DNA of 64,000 nucleotides, taken from positions 815,570 through 879,569 of the forward strand of contig QANY01013727.1 in NCBI GenBank assembly GCA_003255025.1, in the 5' to 3' direction. Below the pieces are notes generated by a model. The model had not been told where the DNA came from. It saw nothing but the letters and a program-made list of their open reading frames with translations, and did no database searches. Positions 12,241 through 25,136 of this stretch are shown here, one piece after another. Both the position numbers and the translations under genes were made by a program. The first letter of the stretch is position 1. Each line of letters begins with the position of its first letter. The DNA comes from Datisca glomerata. Taxonomy: Eukaryota; Streptophyta; Magnoliopsida; Cucurbitales; Datiscaceae.

Positions 12241-12299
12241 ACTCTACATAGACACACTGATGAGAGTTGTTACTCTAGAATCTATCCACCATGTGTGTC

Positions 12300-13120
12300 C
12301 AACAACCGAACTTAAATTAAGCTAAGAACAAACCAAATTAAGAAGCACACATTTCTTTCTTAGCACGTCAAGCATGATAATTGGTGTATTGGTTCTTCCT
12401 ATGCCCTTCAACTCCACAAAAGTAATAACCAGTATCTTCCAAGTCAACCAATTTCTTTTTTTATTTATTGTGTGTTGTTGTATCTGCAGATTCCTTATCC
12501 TTCTTTCTTTTCTTTCCCTTTCCCTTATCCTTAGAGATTGAGGCCATGTAAGCACTCTTTATCTTATCTTGCTTCACCATTTCCTCATCAACACAGTGTA
12601 GGATGAGCTCATTCATAGACCAAGTCTCTTTGTGATAGTTGTAACTCACCTTAAACTAGTTGAACCACGCTGGAACGGATATCAAAACCAGATGCATAAG
12701 CAAGTTCTCAGAAAGTTCAAGCTCAAGTGCTTTTAACCTTGAAACAATATGAGATATTTCCATGATGTACTCCTTGATGTTGCCTCTACTCTTATACCTC
12801 ATTGAAACTAGATATGCCAAGGCTAACAATTTTATGCCTTTTTGTTCTTGACAAACATCTTTTCAATATCTGCAAGGAAATGTTTAGCCATAGTAATATT
12901 TTTAGATATACTGTCTCTGAATGTTTCTGGAATGAATTTATTCATGATTATCATACAAATACGATTTGATTTCTCTCACATTTTCATATCTCTCTTTTCA
13001 TCAGATGTATTCTTATCTATAAGTCGTGAAGGAGAATCAGCCATTAACGCAAGATCGATATCCATGACTCCAAGAACTATCAAGAGGTGCTCTTTCTAGG
13101 ACTTGAAGTTTGAGCCATTT
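12300..13120 (-). pseudogene. Copia gag with CCHC knuckle, broken
   Basis: The capsid-like region shows the plant Copia gag pattern: 'MADSPSRLIDKNTSDEK', then 'ICMIIMNKFIPETFRDSISK', 'AKHFLADIEKMFV', and 'YHKETWSMNELILHCVDEE'. A lysine-rich stretch (KGKGKKRKKDKE) and a degraded zinc knuckle ('GHRKKQYTNYHAW') follow. Frame changes occur near 12840 and 12650. Gag forms the virus-like particle in the cytoplasm in intact elements. This copy is a relic directly upstream of pol. Confidence 0.85.
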
Positions 13121-14034
13121 AATACTTTACTTTCTTGATGCTAGCAGTAATATTAGCATGAGTAATAACTTGATACAGAATAATTAACCAACCTACAAGC
13201 TCACTAAAGTCTTAAAATAATAATAAATTCAAATAAAGGTAAACTCCATCTCAAGATACTAGGCACCCCATTAATAATTTGAATTTGACCAAAATATTAA
13301 CCTGTAAGTGATGTATTGGTGTAGTAATCAAACATTGATGATAAGAACATATCGAATAAGAAACCGTCCTTTGGGTCGATTTGTTGTTCACATGTAAAAC
13401 TGAATAATCATCACGCATTTATTAGCACAGAAACACATGTAATTCTGTAAAAAAATTACATTCCTTTGGGCCGGTTAATATTCACATAAGTTACACGCAC
13501 AAAATCATTTATATTTTAAGACAAAATTAACTTCTACAAGAGAGGTCACTTTGACGACATGTTGTTTCAATTAATTCATCTCAAAATATATATAAACATA
13601 TCAATGTTCAAATTTAAAATTTTACCGTAATTAGTCCTTAAATTAATTATTAAACAATTAATTTTATGATCCCTATAATTAATTTATATATAAATTAATC
13701 CTGAATTAATTTAAATAAACAATTCGTACAAATGTTTTTTTTAAATAGTCGCCGTAACACCTATAACGGCAAAACTATCGGCCAGTGGTCATGAAACAAA
13801 ATTAAAAACTTAATATTATGCCACAAAATTGTTCTTAGATCTAATAATATAAAAAAAATTAGATTTATTAAATCCAAGAACACCAATATATTTATTATAT
13901 TGAAAATTCCATTCTCAAATCTGATAATTCTAGCATACAATTATCAAATTCAAGAACTCTGAAATATATTCATACAAACATGTATAATTATGGATCTAAG
14001 CTTAAATTTGATTCCCAATTATGCAACGTCAATA
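13121..14034. other. Copia 5' untranslated internal region
   Basis: AT-rich DNA between the gag start and the primer-binding site, with no coding feature. It contains poly-A/T stretches and indel-rich AT sequence, as expected for an old leader region. Confidence 0.5.
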
Positions 14035-14046
14035 ACTCTGATACCA
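14035..14046 (-). promoter_or_regulatory. Copia primer-binding site (initiator tRNA-Met)
   Basis: The minus strand reads TGGTATCAGAGTT, which matches the usual plant retrotransposon site TGGTATCAGAGC complementary to the 3' end of initiator tRNA-Met. It lies one base inside the LTR edge, as expected. Confidence 0.85.
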
Positions 14047-14047
14047 C

Positions 14048-14195
14048 TGGTTAGATAAAAATTATTATCGATATAAACCGTATCTTTAAACTCTAAAAAC
14101 TCATGTTGAACACATAAAAAACCAAATAACTGATAAAGGAGAAGCGTACATGAATCCATGATAATATATCACAATTTAGAGTCGAGCGGTTGACC
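14048..14195 (-). repeat. Copia 5' LTR, truncated
   Basis: The first 148 bases (plus-strand sense) align with 8210-8353, ending at the shared 'gagcggttgacc'. After 14195 the sequence no longer follows the LTR. Roughly 340 bp of LTR is missing at the junction with organelle-like DNA. Confidence 0.8.
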
Positions 14196-17100
14196 GAATT
14201 CCTATTTTGATTTGAGAAGCTTTTCAGTTTTCCTTATCTCTCGTGCCCTGAAAAGAATTTAAAATATGTATATCTAGTACTAAATAAAGCACATTTGCTG
14301 GCTAACCCATATGTCTTCGTACTTTACCCTCTCATTCATAAAAGAGTGGTCGTTGTCACCAGAAGCAGGTGAAAGTAGTGAGTTGAGTAAGTCTTGTCAA
14401 CAACGCTTCTCACAGCTAAATACTAATAGATTGTTCACTTCTATACTTCTCCACCGCCAAAACACAATGACTTATGCAATTCATACAGGCGAGCATGAAA
14501 GACGAGCGAAAAATGATGAATTTGCCTTAAAAGCTCGTGGGCCCTGACCGATGGTCGTTCCTAGGCCCAATCAACCACTTATGATGACTTTGCCCATACA
14601 TACCAGTGTTGGAGCGTCTCCTGCCAATGTCACCACTGATTCAGGTACTTTCCCATGTAGTCAGCACCTAGTTATGCCCATGTCATAGCCGTAGAAGCTA
14701 CGACAAACCTCCAGACCCCAGCTATGGGAAAAAGATTAGTTACTGTCCATGCCCTAACCGTTGCTTCAGCTAGATGAATGGGATCCCAATCTTGATTTCC
14801 TAGGTATTCTTGCCTTGTTCATAAACTGAAACTGCCTTTTCTCTATCACTACACCAAACCCACGAACTTTCACTCAAACACATACAGTTGATTCCACAGG
14901 TACCACAAGCATGCTACTAATTCTTGTTAAACTTTGAAAAACCTATTGCCTGGAGGAAGGAAAAAAGAACTTAGCTGGTTCTTTTGTCGACAATTAGAAC
15001 CTAAGAATAATCAAGGACCCATTACCGGGTAGGGTCAAACCAACAACACAGTGGCTTTACAATAACAGGAGCCATAAAGACGATTGTAGAAAGATACCAG
15101 GATTATACTCACACAATAGCAGTGGTACTCTCTGAAGTCTGCCCTGAAAATAAAGGTGCTACACTAATTGTAGTAACCAGAATAGGGCGTCGGCCCCAGA
15201 TGCTATGGAACACTTTTCCTTCCTTGCCAAGGGCACCTGCTCGACCAAGGAAAAATGACCACCCTAAAACGTAGCCACTCACCTGGGAGAAATTCCTCCT
15301 CATATCTCAATCTTAGACTTTTTCTCTTCTACGTCATCCTTAGGCAAGCTCGATTGTCAAGGGAAAATCTCCAGAATGACAAGCTATGATCTAAAAAGTG
15401 ATTGCCCTGACCTTTTTACAGCTCTAGACGCAGAGAGAGAAGAACCAAAAGATGTTCCCTCTCTCTAACCCGTAGGAGTTCTGGTGGAGGGTAAAGACTC
15501 GGATAGAGAGGGACCTATGGTAGTAGTTTAAGTTAGCCCAGTGGCGGAGCTAGCAGCGGCAAAGCCTTTTTTAGAGATAGTTCAATTCCGGATAAAAAAA
15601 TCACCCGTAGTAGATAAGGGGGAAAGTTAGAGGAAAGCTATAGACACATCTATCTGTATGGTGAAATGCTTTTCTTGCTCAAGCTTCTCGAGCTAGGAAG
15701 GAACTGCTCACTACTGCTACATAGGATGCACAATTTAAAGGGTCGATCCGGCCCGAAAGAACAATCCAGGCATTTTGAAATCATGATCCGAAGAGAGTCT
15801 TAGCCACCATAGTAAGAGATTTAGGTGTAGTTCGGATGATCAAGATCCAATCGATTTAGTAGTTGTGCTCTTGCTCCTGTATCATGGTTTGGGAAGCATG
15901 TGAGTTGGAATGTACTATCCTCTCGACTGGCCAGCGAATTAGGTGAGCACGATATGTATAAAAATCATGATGTGACCATGACTCCTAAATAAATCGACCC
16001 AAGTTGCAGAATAAGATCAACTTTGTTAAGTAAGATTGCAAGAGAGAAAGAATGATTCGATCCATTAGCTAGAACATCTAAAAAAACCCATATCCAACTC
16101 CAACTCTTCAATACATGTAATCCTCCTTCCGTCCTTCCCTGTAATGCCATGGAACTCATTGTTTCAATCCCACATAGTTGCTCTTCAGTTAGACTAACTC
16201 AATGATTCAATTGATTATCTTGACTTTTCACGTCCGGTTTTCCTCTAAAGCATTGGTATAAATGATTTAGGGATAAGTACCTCCTAGCAAGGATGGATTG
16301 ATACAACTTTCACCTTTCCTCTCGCCATCATCAATATTAGGCCCCTCTTTCACTATTTTAAGGTTAGCAGGTCACTCAATGAGTTGATACGTATATAAAG
16401 TAGATGGTCATCGTCCCTTCCGGGCAATGTCACAACCATTCATTACAGAATCTCACTTGATCATCCACCCCATTCTACAAAACCCCCTACCAATTTATCG
16501 AATCCCCGCATTGTCCCTCTGAAGTCATAGTTGGAAGATCAATGCCCATCGGTACCAGTGAATGGATTGATTGCCCTACCTCTATCTCTTCTTGTCATTA
16601 GACCTTCATTTATCAGCGAAAAGAGGATACGAGGAATCATCATCTGTGGGCGGAAACATAAGTCTGAACTACTTTTCCTAGAAAGTCTACACTAGCAGTT
16701 GTACAAGGCTGTATCGGTGGTAGAACATTCCACTCTTTCAATCTACTGCTAGTATCTTTGTAATCTTGTTTGGTCTAGTTTGAGTATTGCGGGCTTATAC
16801 TCATTGCTAGAGAAAAGATAGCATGATAGAGAGAGCCAACACGACAGAGGACTTACCAACCATAAAGAGCAAAGGCACGACAACATGCATTCTTCTTTCA
16901 CAACCACCGCTTCCTTAAACATGAATAGGCAAGACTGCGGTACGGTAAGAGCTTGATGACTTCTCGCTCTTTTTTGTAAGGGTTCCGCAAGAAAGCGCTC
17001 TTACCTCCCCTCCACGGCTAGAAGATTTTTCTAATAAAGCCTCTTGCCTCTTCTCTCACCTGCTCTTATAGCTCTACATAACATCCACTTTCATTCAGTT

Positions 17101-17900
17101 AGCTACCAACCTGAGAAGGAAAGACAGTTTGAATGAATCTAGTTTATTGTAGTGCTTGAAGCTTGAATCTTGTTTTTCAATCTAGCTTATTGCACTGATG
17201 GAGTCTCGCTTACTCTAAGACCTCTACATTACTTCCTCTTTCTCTTCCTTATCTTTTTCTTCTTACTGGTTTTCCTTAACCTGTTCTCTTCCTTCTAACC
17301 AGAAAGAGAGAACCATTTTTTTATCTAAAGGCTAAGACAAAGGGCATAGAGGGCGATATAGCTTTTCAAGAGAGCTGAGCTGTATCTTGTACCTTTGCTA
17401 CCACTCCCATGGGATACCATTTCCACTAATCAAGGAATGTGTTACTTAGCAATTTGATTGAAGCGAGTTCCTCCATTTTCTAATTCCGCCAACTTACAGA
17501 GCTCTTGGACTCCTACCCTAGTTTAGACGAATACCTCAGATAAAGCACTTTTATCTTTCCATCCAGAAAGATAAAGCTATTACTAAGAAAGACAACTAAC
17601 ATCTTTTTAGGCTTTCCTTAAAGAAATTCAGACTTAAAGAAATTCAAAGATCGAGAAATCCTTAAATCAGGAAATTGTGATAACTTGAAAAAGAAAGAAA
17701 TTTCTAAACCTTTCTCATTACATTTTCCAGTTCCAACTTGATCGATCTATAACATAAAAAATGAGTCCTATAAAAAAGTCGAAACCTTCTATATGGCCAT
17801 TTTTACGCCCGGCCATATACCATACCACTTTTAGGTGAATTATTTAGCCCTATCAAAAGTCTTCTTTCAAAAAAGAGGGTTCTGGTCATACTTAATCAAC
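14196..17900. other. Mitochondrial-like intergenic DNA, no recognised gene
   Basis: Short ORFs at 14311-14547 (+), 15109-15303 (-) and 15965-16159 (-) match nothing I know. The tract is rich in short pyrimidine and purine runs (CTTTCTT, GAAAGAA), typical of plant mitochondrial spacers. No tRNA cloverleaf was recognised. Confidence 0.4.
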
Positions 17901-18097
17901 TATTAGGTTCTTTATCTACCTCAAAAAATTGGCTCGGTCTTCCCTCCCCGATTCTGGTAAGACCTCAAACACGAGTACCGCCGGTATCAGAAGCTCTCCC
18001 TTTCCTCTTTATTCTATCTGTCTATTACCACATTCATTGTTTATAATTTCATCCTCTCAATCACCTTCTCAAAATGTGACTTCCAATTTTGATACAC

Positions 18098-18720
18098 TCA
18101 TTCAGACCCCAATTCAATCCTTATGCCAAATATCATATCATCGGCATATCTCACATAACGTAGCTTACCTTCCACCTTTTTGGTTAAGTCTTCCATCTCA
18201 CAATCGAGTTCTTGTAAGAAGATATTCATGAGAACTTGACTTAGAGAACATCCTTGCGGGATCCCAGTTGTATTTAGAGAGTTTGATTTTCTCGATTTGT
18301 CTAATATTAAGGTTTTGCAATAGGTTTCTATAAGTATATAAAATGGTTCATTATTTGGATCAAGATGGGACCTAAGGAGTTTTAGTAAAATCTCATGATC
18401 TAAGTTTTCAAAGCATTTGAGAATATCAGCTTTCTTTAGTTTATCAAGCCTACCCCATATTTGTATTTGAGTAAAGAATGTAATAGGTCCTCTACCTTGT
18501 TTGAAGCCATGAGATTGATGTAAAAATGTCTCCGAATACAATATTTAGGAGTAATGATAGGGCGTCTATGAATAGAGTAATCATTTCTTAGGGTTGTGTG
18601 ATAGGTCGCATTTTGTCAGGCTTCTTAGTTTTGGGAATCCAAGATCGGTACATAGGAGAGAATTTGAAAGTCCCATCCACTAAGAGGGGAATTTGCTCCG
18701 TGAGTTATTTTTTAGAGATT
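18098..18720 (-). pseudogene. Group II intron-type reverse transcriptase/maturase fragment
   Basis: From 18720 down, the order is 'MYRSWIPKTKKPDKMRPITQ' (fingers region), 'DALSLLLNIVF', 'QSHGFKQGRGPITFFTQ', 'KADILKCFENLDHEILL', 'GIPQGCSLSQVLMNIFL' and 'RYVRYADDMIFGI'. The catalytic aspartates are all visible: one in KADIL and two in YADD. The frame is broken by a TAA after 'RPITQ', by a frameshift near 18540, and by a TGA after 'GIRIELGSE' at 18098. The X and endonuclease domains are not seen. Such proteins help group II introns splice and move. The motif wording differs from matR, the standard maturase of angiosperm mitochondria. It could derive from a free-standing mitochondrial reverse transcriptase ORF. 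Confidence 0.85.
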
Positions 18721-21700
18721 AGGGTTTTCTATTTAGGTTTCTCCTTTCGCAGAAATGGCACGATCTCGAGGCAAGGGGAAGCGAAAGCGGAGGGGGAAAT
18801 GGAATCCACAAACCAAAAGTAAAAAGTAAGATGAATGTTCGAGGGACATAGAAGCCAATAAAAGACATTAATCTTGCCACTCTACTATAAGTGTATCAAA
18901 CCAAAGACAAGATGCACAAGCAAGTCTATCAAAAGGAGATACCGATACAAAGACCGTTGGGGTAAGCCAATGGGATACCAAAGGGCTGGAAATCCGATAG
19001 AGGGATGTCGTTTTTTTGTGCTATAGCATAAAGCTCCTCTTACTCGAGTCATAGAACATGAGGGAAAGAGCTCATCAGCATGCAAGTCAAGAAAACTAAA
19101 GGCAATATGCAAAGATAAGAGCTTGAAGTGTCCATAAGCTTGAAGAATATAGGGGCAAGCTCCAATAAATGAGAGATTAACCTGCGGTGCAGATCTGATT
19201 CAACTAAGAAAAGATCTACTCTAAAAGATCAGAGAAAGAAGAGCGTTTAATCTACTAATATCAGCATAAGAAGAGCAACTATACTAGAATTTGCTTCAAC
19301 CTAGACAATACGCATTTTTGAGACATAGTGATCCATACTCTTTGTCGGGGGCTTAGGCTTGGCGACCCTGGCTCTATTCACCAAACCAATATCAAATATC
19401 TCTATTGGGAACCTAGGCTTGTAGCACCCCCTCTATCTTAAAGGCTAATAAAAATAAATCTATTTTTCTCCTTCTTAGACCCTGGTTAGGCAGAGGTGAA
19501 GGGATGTGCGGAGATAAATCCTTTTTGTTAAGGTTCAGGAATCATATATCCCTTATCCGTGAGTCGAGAAGGATTTCCATCGCTGGCGAACTTGAAGTAG
19601 AAAGCAAAATTCAAAGAGAGGGAAAACCCCTTGATAGAAAGAGTGAGACTATACCCTTATCTATGAAAGACCGGTTTAGAGGGAAGCATCCACCCTTTTC
19701 TTCAACATAGGGGACATTGAACCTTATCTTTCCCTATCTACTTTCCCATTACTTCTTACCAGGAAAAGACATACAAAAGATTTTGGGAAAGACAGATTGA
19801 AATGGAAGTTCGAGGAGTAGGTGCCTGATCAAAGGCCTTACGTGATAGGGGCTTCAACATCCAGAGCTTAAGGAACAATAAGAACATGTGTTTACTAGAA
19901 TAGTTTGTCAATCAACCATTTGCACCTTTTGACCTCCTTAACTTACGTCACTTCAACTAGCGCTTCGTGGAAAAGAAGTAGTTTTCAATTTCTACTCACA
20001 AGGAGAGGTCTTAAACCCAAAAAATTCTTTCACTTTACCTATCTTAACTTATCAAGCTAATAGAAAAAATACTTGTTTAACCCGACTTACCAATTTTATT
20101 AAAGAAAATGGAAGGGCTATGAAATTCCTTTCGACACTGACTAATGAATGAACCTTGGGCTCGCTAGCACCTGTTAAGGCTAGTCGTCATTAGCTAGCCA
20201 CTTTCCTTTCTTTGCCATACCAGTGAGTGGACTTACTGACTAAATCACTTAAGGTTTGGAACCCTTGCTAGCTGCTTTTGTGGAAAGAGAAATCTCTCTG
20301 ACTTTGTTAATTTACGTAAAGAGAGCACCTTGAGTATTTTAAGATTTAATCTTTGCATTGGTAGAAATGAATTAGGCATTGGCTTCAATCATGGACAGGT
20401 CAAGGATATCTTCTCTCCAAAAGACCAAGATATTGGCAGGGGATTCATCTGAGTGAGATGTTTGACATTCATCCATCCATACACAATCTCCGCTTCCATT
20501 TTGATACATAGTTGGTCCTTCTAAGCATTAGTTCTAGGATGACAACCAAAGACTGAAACAATTGCAATTGTGGAAATTTTTTAAATCTATAGCGAGGTGG
20601 GGCTTAGCTCAGAGTTTGGATTGTGCCCTAGTAGTCACACTCTTACCCAGGTGCTGCCATTTATTTGCCTTATTCAGAGGCTTCAGTTTCAAATCTTTCT
20701 CAAAGATAGATGATTGCGGGTCCTGAGAGGAGCTATTGGATTCTTCATCATGATCACGGGAATGAAGAGGATTTGAGGACATTCCTTCTATGGAAAAGGT
20801 GCAAACTTGTCTCTCTATGGCAACCTTTAAAAAAAGGGTTAACCATCGGTGAATTGGGTTCTGGGCTGGATGGATCCAGTGTATGATCCGTAGGAGGTCT
20901 TAATTATCAAAAAAAAAAATTCCAAATAGTTCCTCTTCCTGCTGTCTCCATAAGGCAGAGCTACCGCCGGTATTAGGGGCTACGTTAACCGAAGGTGATT
21001 TCCAATAGCTAAATACTCCAGTTGGTAAAGAAGAGAAGCTTAAGGATTGTTATATGGTTCAAGCTCTTTTCCCTGAGGACCATCTTCAATGTTTGGCATG
21101 TCAGCAGTAGCAAGATCTGAATCATGAATGCTACCTTCAGTGATAGGTGCTGGGTAGCATTGGTTCTTGGAACATAGGCCATTCTCGGTGACAGGTTGAC
21201 ACTAGGTTCCTTATTCGCCACTTTGCATTGGTGATGGGCTTGACCTTATCATCTACAATGCGTGCAAAACTTAGGTATTAAAAAAGAAATGATTTCTTTC
21301 TAGTGATCCATACACAGTAGATCCAATTAAAACACGATTTAGGAGGTTTTCCTTGAGAAGACTAATTTCTACACAAACCCTAGTTACGTTGGGGCGTGAG
21401 ACAAGCTTCGTAGGACCTTCAAGGGTCAGGATAATTCTAAAAGTAGAGACGATATAAAAGAGGTGAAATTCAAAGAAGAAGACACGAGGAAAATGTGGTC
21501 GTGATACCCAAATAGGCGCATGCATTGGATCACCAATGCAGAGATGAAAACATGGCTCCAGCAGAAAACCTAAACATCAATCTCTCAATAAAAAAGTTCT
21601 CTTTGGTTTTTGTTGCATATCCTCTTTGTTCGAGAACTTGATGAAGACTTTCCTTGGATCTAAAAGAGTGATCAAAAGTTCCCTCGCCAGCTCTTTCGAG

Positions 21701-23900
21701 CGAACTCCTGAATTACCGTCCTCATCCTTAGAAAGGGTTTTGCTAGAACTCCATCCTTCTGAAGATTTTACTTTGAGAAGATAGGTTTCCTTAGAAACTC
21801 TGACAATTCACTACAATCTATTTTTACCCCCTAGCTACTGCCATACTAACAAAACTGAAACCCCAAGCTTAGGTCACCTAACTTAGAAACTAAACGAAGA
21901 GGACTAATTACTTACTTGCTTACCGAGATTGCCAAGCTAAACGAGTAATAAGTACACCGAGCAAGAGAGATATACAGTTAGATAGAAAGTTTATCAGGGG
22001 CGGTAGTGCGGATGCAATGAGCGACGAAAGTAAAGAAATAATCAAGCTAGGGAACACTCTAGATTTACTAAAGGCCTCTTAAGAGCATCTAACGCTTTGT
22101 AAGTAGGCAGACCAGGTCCAACCATTTAAAGTTGTTCTCCTCATCTTTCAGAGAAATGAGCTAACTCGTCATGCTTGAAAGAAAGAAGACACGTCTCAAC
22201 TTGCCCCATTGATTGATTGAGGGACAAGGACAAAGGTTAGTTGGCACCTCGTTCTTAGCGTTTTGATTGATTGCCTCACTTCCTAGCAAAGATGGCAGTC
22301 TTGAAGAAATTCTTAAAAATGCATATCCTCGATAGTTGAACCAACTTTCACTTCTACTGAATAGTCAGGCCTAGTTCGAGATTGAATCATTTCTTGTGAT
22401 TCAAAAGAAAAGAAGGAAGCAGACCAAAGCCCTCACATTATGAAAGTTGCTCAAATATTTTTTGTCTAAAAGTACCAAGTCGATAGGAACTGGATCTATT
22501 TGAATAGCCGCCATACGTGCTATTATGGAATCCGAAGATCATCTGCTCAAGACCACCTTCTTTGAATAGCTAGAATCTTTGTTTGAGCTAGCCAATATTT
22601 AGGAAAAGTATTGAGCCAAGATTTGCGAAAAAGAAAAAAGTCCAGGCCGATAGCCAAGTCATATGTAATGATTGCTCCCATATCTTGGTGTGGTTTTTAT
22701 TTTCTTCAATTACATGCTCTCCTGGAAGGAACTCCTCTCGTGCCTATCGGTGGATAGTCCCTTCGCTTTATCTATTGACGTACTAAAAGAAACAGTGAAA
22801 GACCTACCCTAACCACCACCTTTCCCTTTACGTAGGTGAATTAGACCCTTTCTCGGGGTCGGGCAAGATTCCCGGTTAAGGAAAAAAACCTAAACCTGGT
22901 ATATATTATCAATCAGAACTCTCTATTATCCTAGACCCAAAGACCTTGGCTATTCAAAATATGAGGAATAGCCGATCCTTTCTAAGGGGAAGAGTTCAAT
23001 TTCTATAACTCTGCTCTCTTATAGCTAGAAATGCTTTCTTACTTAGCTTAGTTCTCCTACCCCCCTCTGAGGAGTAAATTCCTTTTGGAACTCTATTTCT
23101 ACCTTTATCTTTCTAGGCAGACCTGCCTCTGCTTATACCTTTTTCTTTCTTCTTCCGCACCCTCCTCAAATCATCAATTCCATCAGTTCCTGGTTTGTTG
23201 GTACCAATTCAATCTTCGGTCGCAGAATAAATTCCCTTTCTTTATGATCCAGAATCCATATACATTTTTAAAATAAATAATGCTTGTAGAATGAAGCTTT
23301 GCCAAATTTTGAATATGACCCCCAAAAAGTCTAGGCTTAAGAACGGTGACGGTAGCTTAACTGTCAAAGAAAATGTTCGGATGAACTTTTATTCGCACTT
23401 TATGTTGCTAACCCATGGAGGACAGAGCTAACAAGTAACGAGAAAGGTACCTCCACATTTCTCACCTCAGGAGAGGAGGATGTTGATCGAGTTTTTCCAT
23501 GCCTAGTCCCAGTTTTGGTTAATGACCCAGAGCGGGCTTCGAATCTATACCTAGCCCGTTACGCCATAATTCATTGAGGTTGATCCCAAAGTGACGGTCT
23601 ATCCCGTAGTAGTCTCTATTTATTCACCCAAAGAATGAAGTCTCCTTTGTTTCACTGGATGGATTTCATTAACACGGATAGACCAGAAATGGTCTTCGCA
23701 AGTATATCGCTTTCTGTTCAAGAATCGGTAGTGGTTTTATGGAAGACTTCCAAGCTCCACAATAGATAAGCGCCTATCATCTCCATGCACATCCCAACTT
23801 TAGCATTTCATCTTTGATTAGTATTAGTGAAAGCTCGCTCGTACTCGACTTGCTTACTAGATGCCTTTCTGACTAATCTCATAATTTGACTTGTGAATTT
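18721..23900. other. Mitochondrial-like intergenic DNA, no recognised gene
   Basis: No known mitochondrial, plastid or nuclear gene is recognisable. Several short ORFs exist (for example 18885-19112 minus, 19504-19710 plus, 21271-21525 minus) but show no domain pattern. A short basic 24-codon ORF at 18755-18829 is discussed under rejected items. Confidence 0.4.
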
Positions 23901-23919
23901 AGAGTTGTAAACTGAGTAC

Positions 23920-24450
23920 ACTAGTCTTCCTATTTCCTTTTTATGAACACGGAATGATCAGAATTCCTTCTTTGGAGACTGCTTGAGACCATATCTCACA
24001 TTTTTTCACCTAAAAACTTTCCCTTCCTCTCCCTAAGCTCGAAAACCTGGTGGAGGACTCATATAAACCTATTTGTGGAGGTCTCCATGAAGAAAGGCCT
24101 TTTTGACATCAGTGACCAAGATCTGTTAGCTGTAACTGACAGAATGACTCGTATGGAATTGAGTTCAGTTTGACCAAAAGAGAAAACGTCTCGAGATAAT
24201 CGATAACATAGGTTTATGTGAAACCTTTCACCACACTATAAGACCTCTCGATAGAGCCATCAACTTTATCTTTCTAGGTATATACGCACCTGTAGCCAAC
24301 CGTACGTTTGCCTCTTGGTAATGTGATTAGTTCCCAAGTGTCATTCTTCAGCCTTTATTTCTTCTATCATAGCTTTCTTCCACTGAGGATGATTGAAGAC
24401 TTCTTTCAAATTGGAGGGTATCTACTCGCTGAAATGAAAGATTTAAAAGA
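23920..24450 (-). pseudogene. Copia reverse transcriptase fragment inside the mitochondrial-like tract
   Basis: On the minus strand the RVT_2 pattern is visible in pieces. 'NHPQWKKAMIEEIKAEE' comes first, followed by 'RQTYGWLQVRIYLE' (the family has a GCRWVYKVK-type stretch here) and 'RPYSGERFH'. Then come 'SPILVTDVKKAFLHGDLHKR' and 'IYMSPPPGFELREGKGK', which match the conserved LDVKNAFLHGDL..EVYM..PPGF block. Stops and frame changes are frequent, and neither LTRs nor an integrase lie near it. It differs from the Copia element at 8.2-14.2 kb. Retroelement scraps like this are common in plant mitochondrial genomes, so it may have been carried in with the mitochondrial DNA. Confidence 0.75.
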
Positions 24451-25136
24451 AGGAAGCTTGATATGACATAAAGTGATTGAGAGAGTGAGAAGTACAATAT
24501 ATCTTTTCTTTCCTCAAGGCAATATAGATCATAAACAAGAGAAGGAGGAAAAAGTCAGTATTGAAAGACAAATTGATCAAATATCTTTTTTAATGAATTG
24601 CCTGATTGTGATAGCTCATCAAGACTTGTTACTAGACCAAGCAAATTCCCTAGAAGAGAGCTTGAAGAGGGCTAGAGTTTAAGGAAAGAGACCATAGAAA
24701 ATCTGTCCTGAACTCTAAAATGAAGGGGATAGAATATTAAAATCATCTTTAACTACTGAAAGATTGAAATTAACCTATCGAATATAACTCTTTATGATGA
24801 TGTGACTATAGTAAATCATTCATAAATAAAACATTCACACGTTGGTAAGGTTTATAGAATGACCTGGGAGGAGCATTTGAAACACGTAGAGACTGTTCTA
24901 GAAGTCTGCATGAGCACCAACTGAAAGCCCATACAAAGTTGTGGAATTTCAACCAGATTTGGAGGATGACTGTGAGCCTTTAAATCAGATATATTTGACT
25001 TTCGTTGGCTTTCCAGCGCATCTTTATATGTTCATTTTGATTTAACTCATGCTAATTTTGTATGCCGGAAGATTATCCACCAGATAATAATGCTAACAAC
25101 CCTTCCAAATTCAAGATGAATGCAAGTAGAAAATGA
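24451..25136. other. Gene-free mitochondrial-like DNA
   Basis: Only a 69-codon plus-strand ORF at 24473-24682 is open, without recognisable motifs. No RNA gene is seen. Confidence 0.35.

Larger units (their letters stand above)
8210..14195 (-). mobile_element. Ty1/Copia LTR retrotransposon, degraded, 5' LTR truncated
   Basis: The element lies on the minus strand. It has a full 3' LTR at 8210-8694, a purine-rich tract beside it, pol and gag remnants in Copia order (integrase before reverse transcriptase), a primer-binding site at 14035-14046, and part of the 5' LTR at 14048-14195. The two LTRs align along their shared 145 bases but are clearly diverged, so the insertion is old. The 5' LTR stops abruptly at 14195, where organelle-like DNA begins. 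The missing 340 or so bases of the LTR are not seen on the far side of that DNA. The coding parts contain many stops and frameshifts. Confidence 0.9.

Noticed and set aside
18755..18829. 24-codon basic ORF (starts MARSRGKGKRK)
   Set aside because: Basic N-terminus recalls ribosomal proteins, but it is very short, has no family continuation and overlaps the antisense edge of the reverse transcriptase region.
20570..20660. Possible tRNA-like stretch ('ggcttagctcag')
   Set aside because: The GGGCTTAGCTCAG start recalls a tRNA D-arm, but no anticodon arm or T-arm follows in register.
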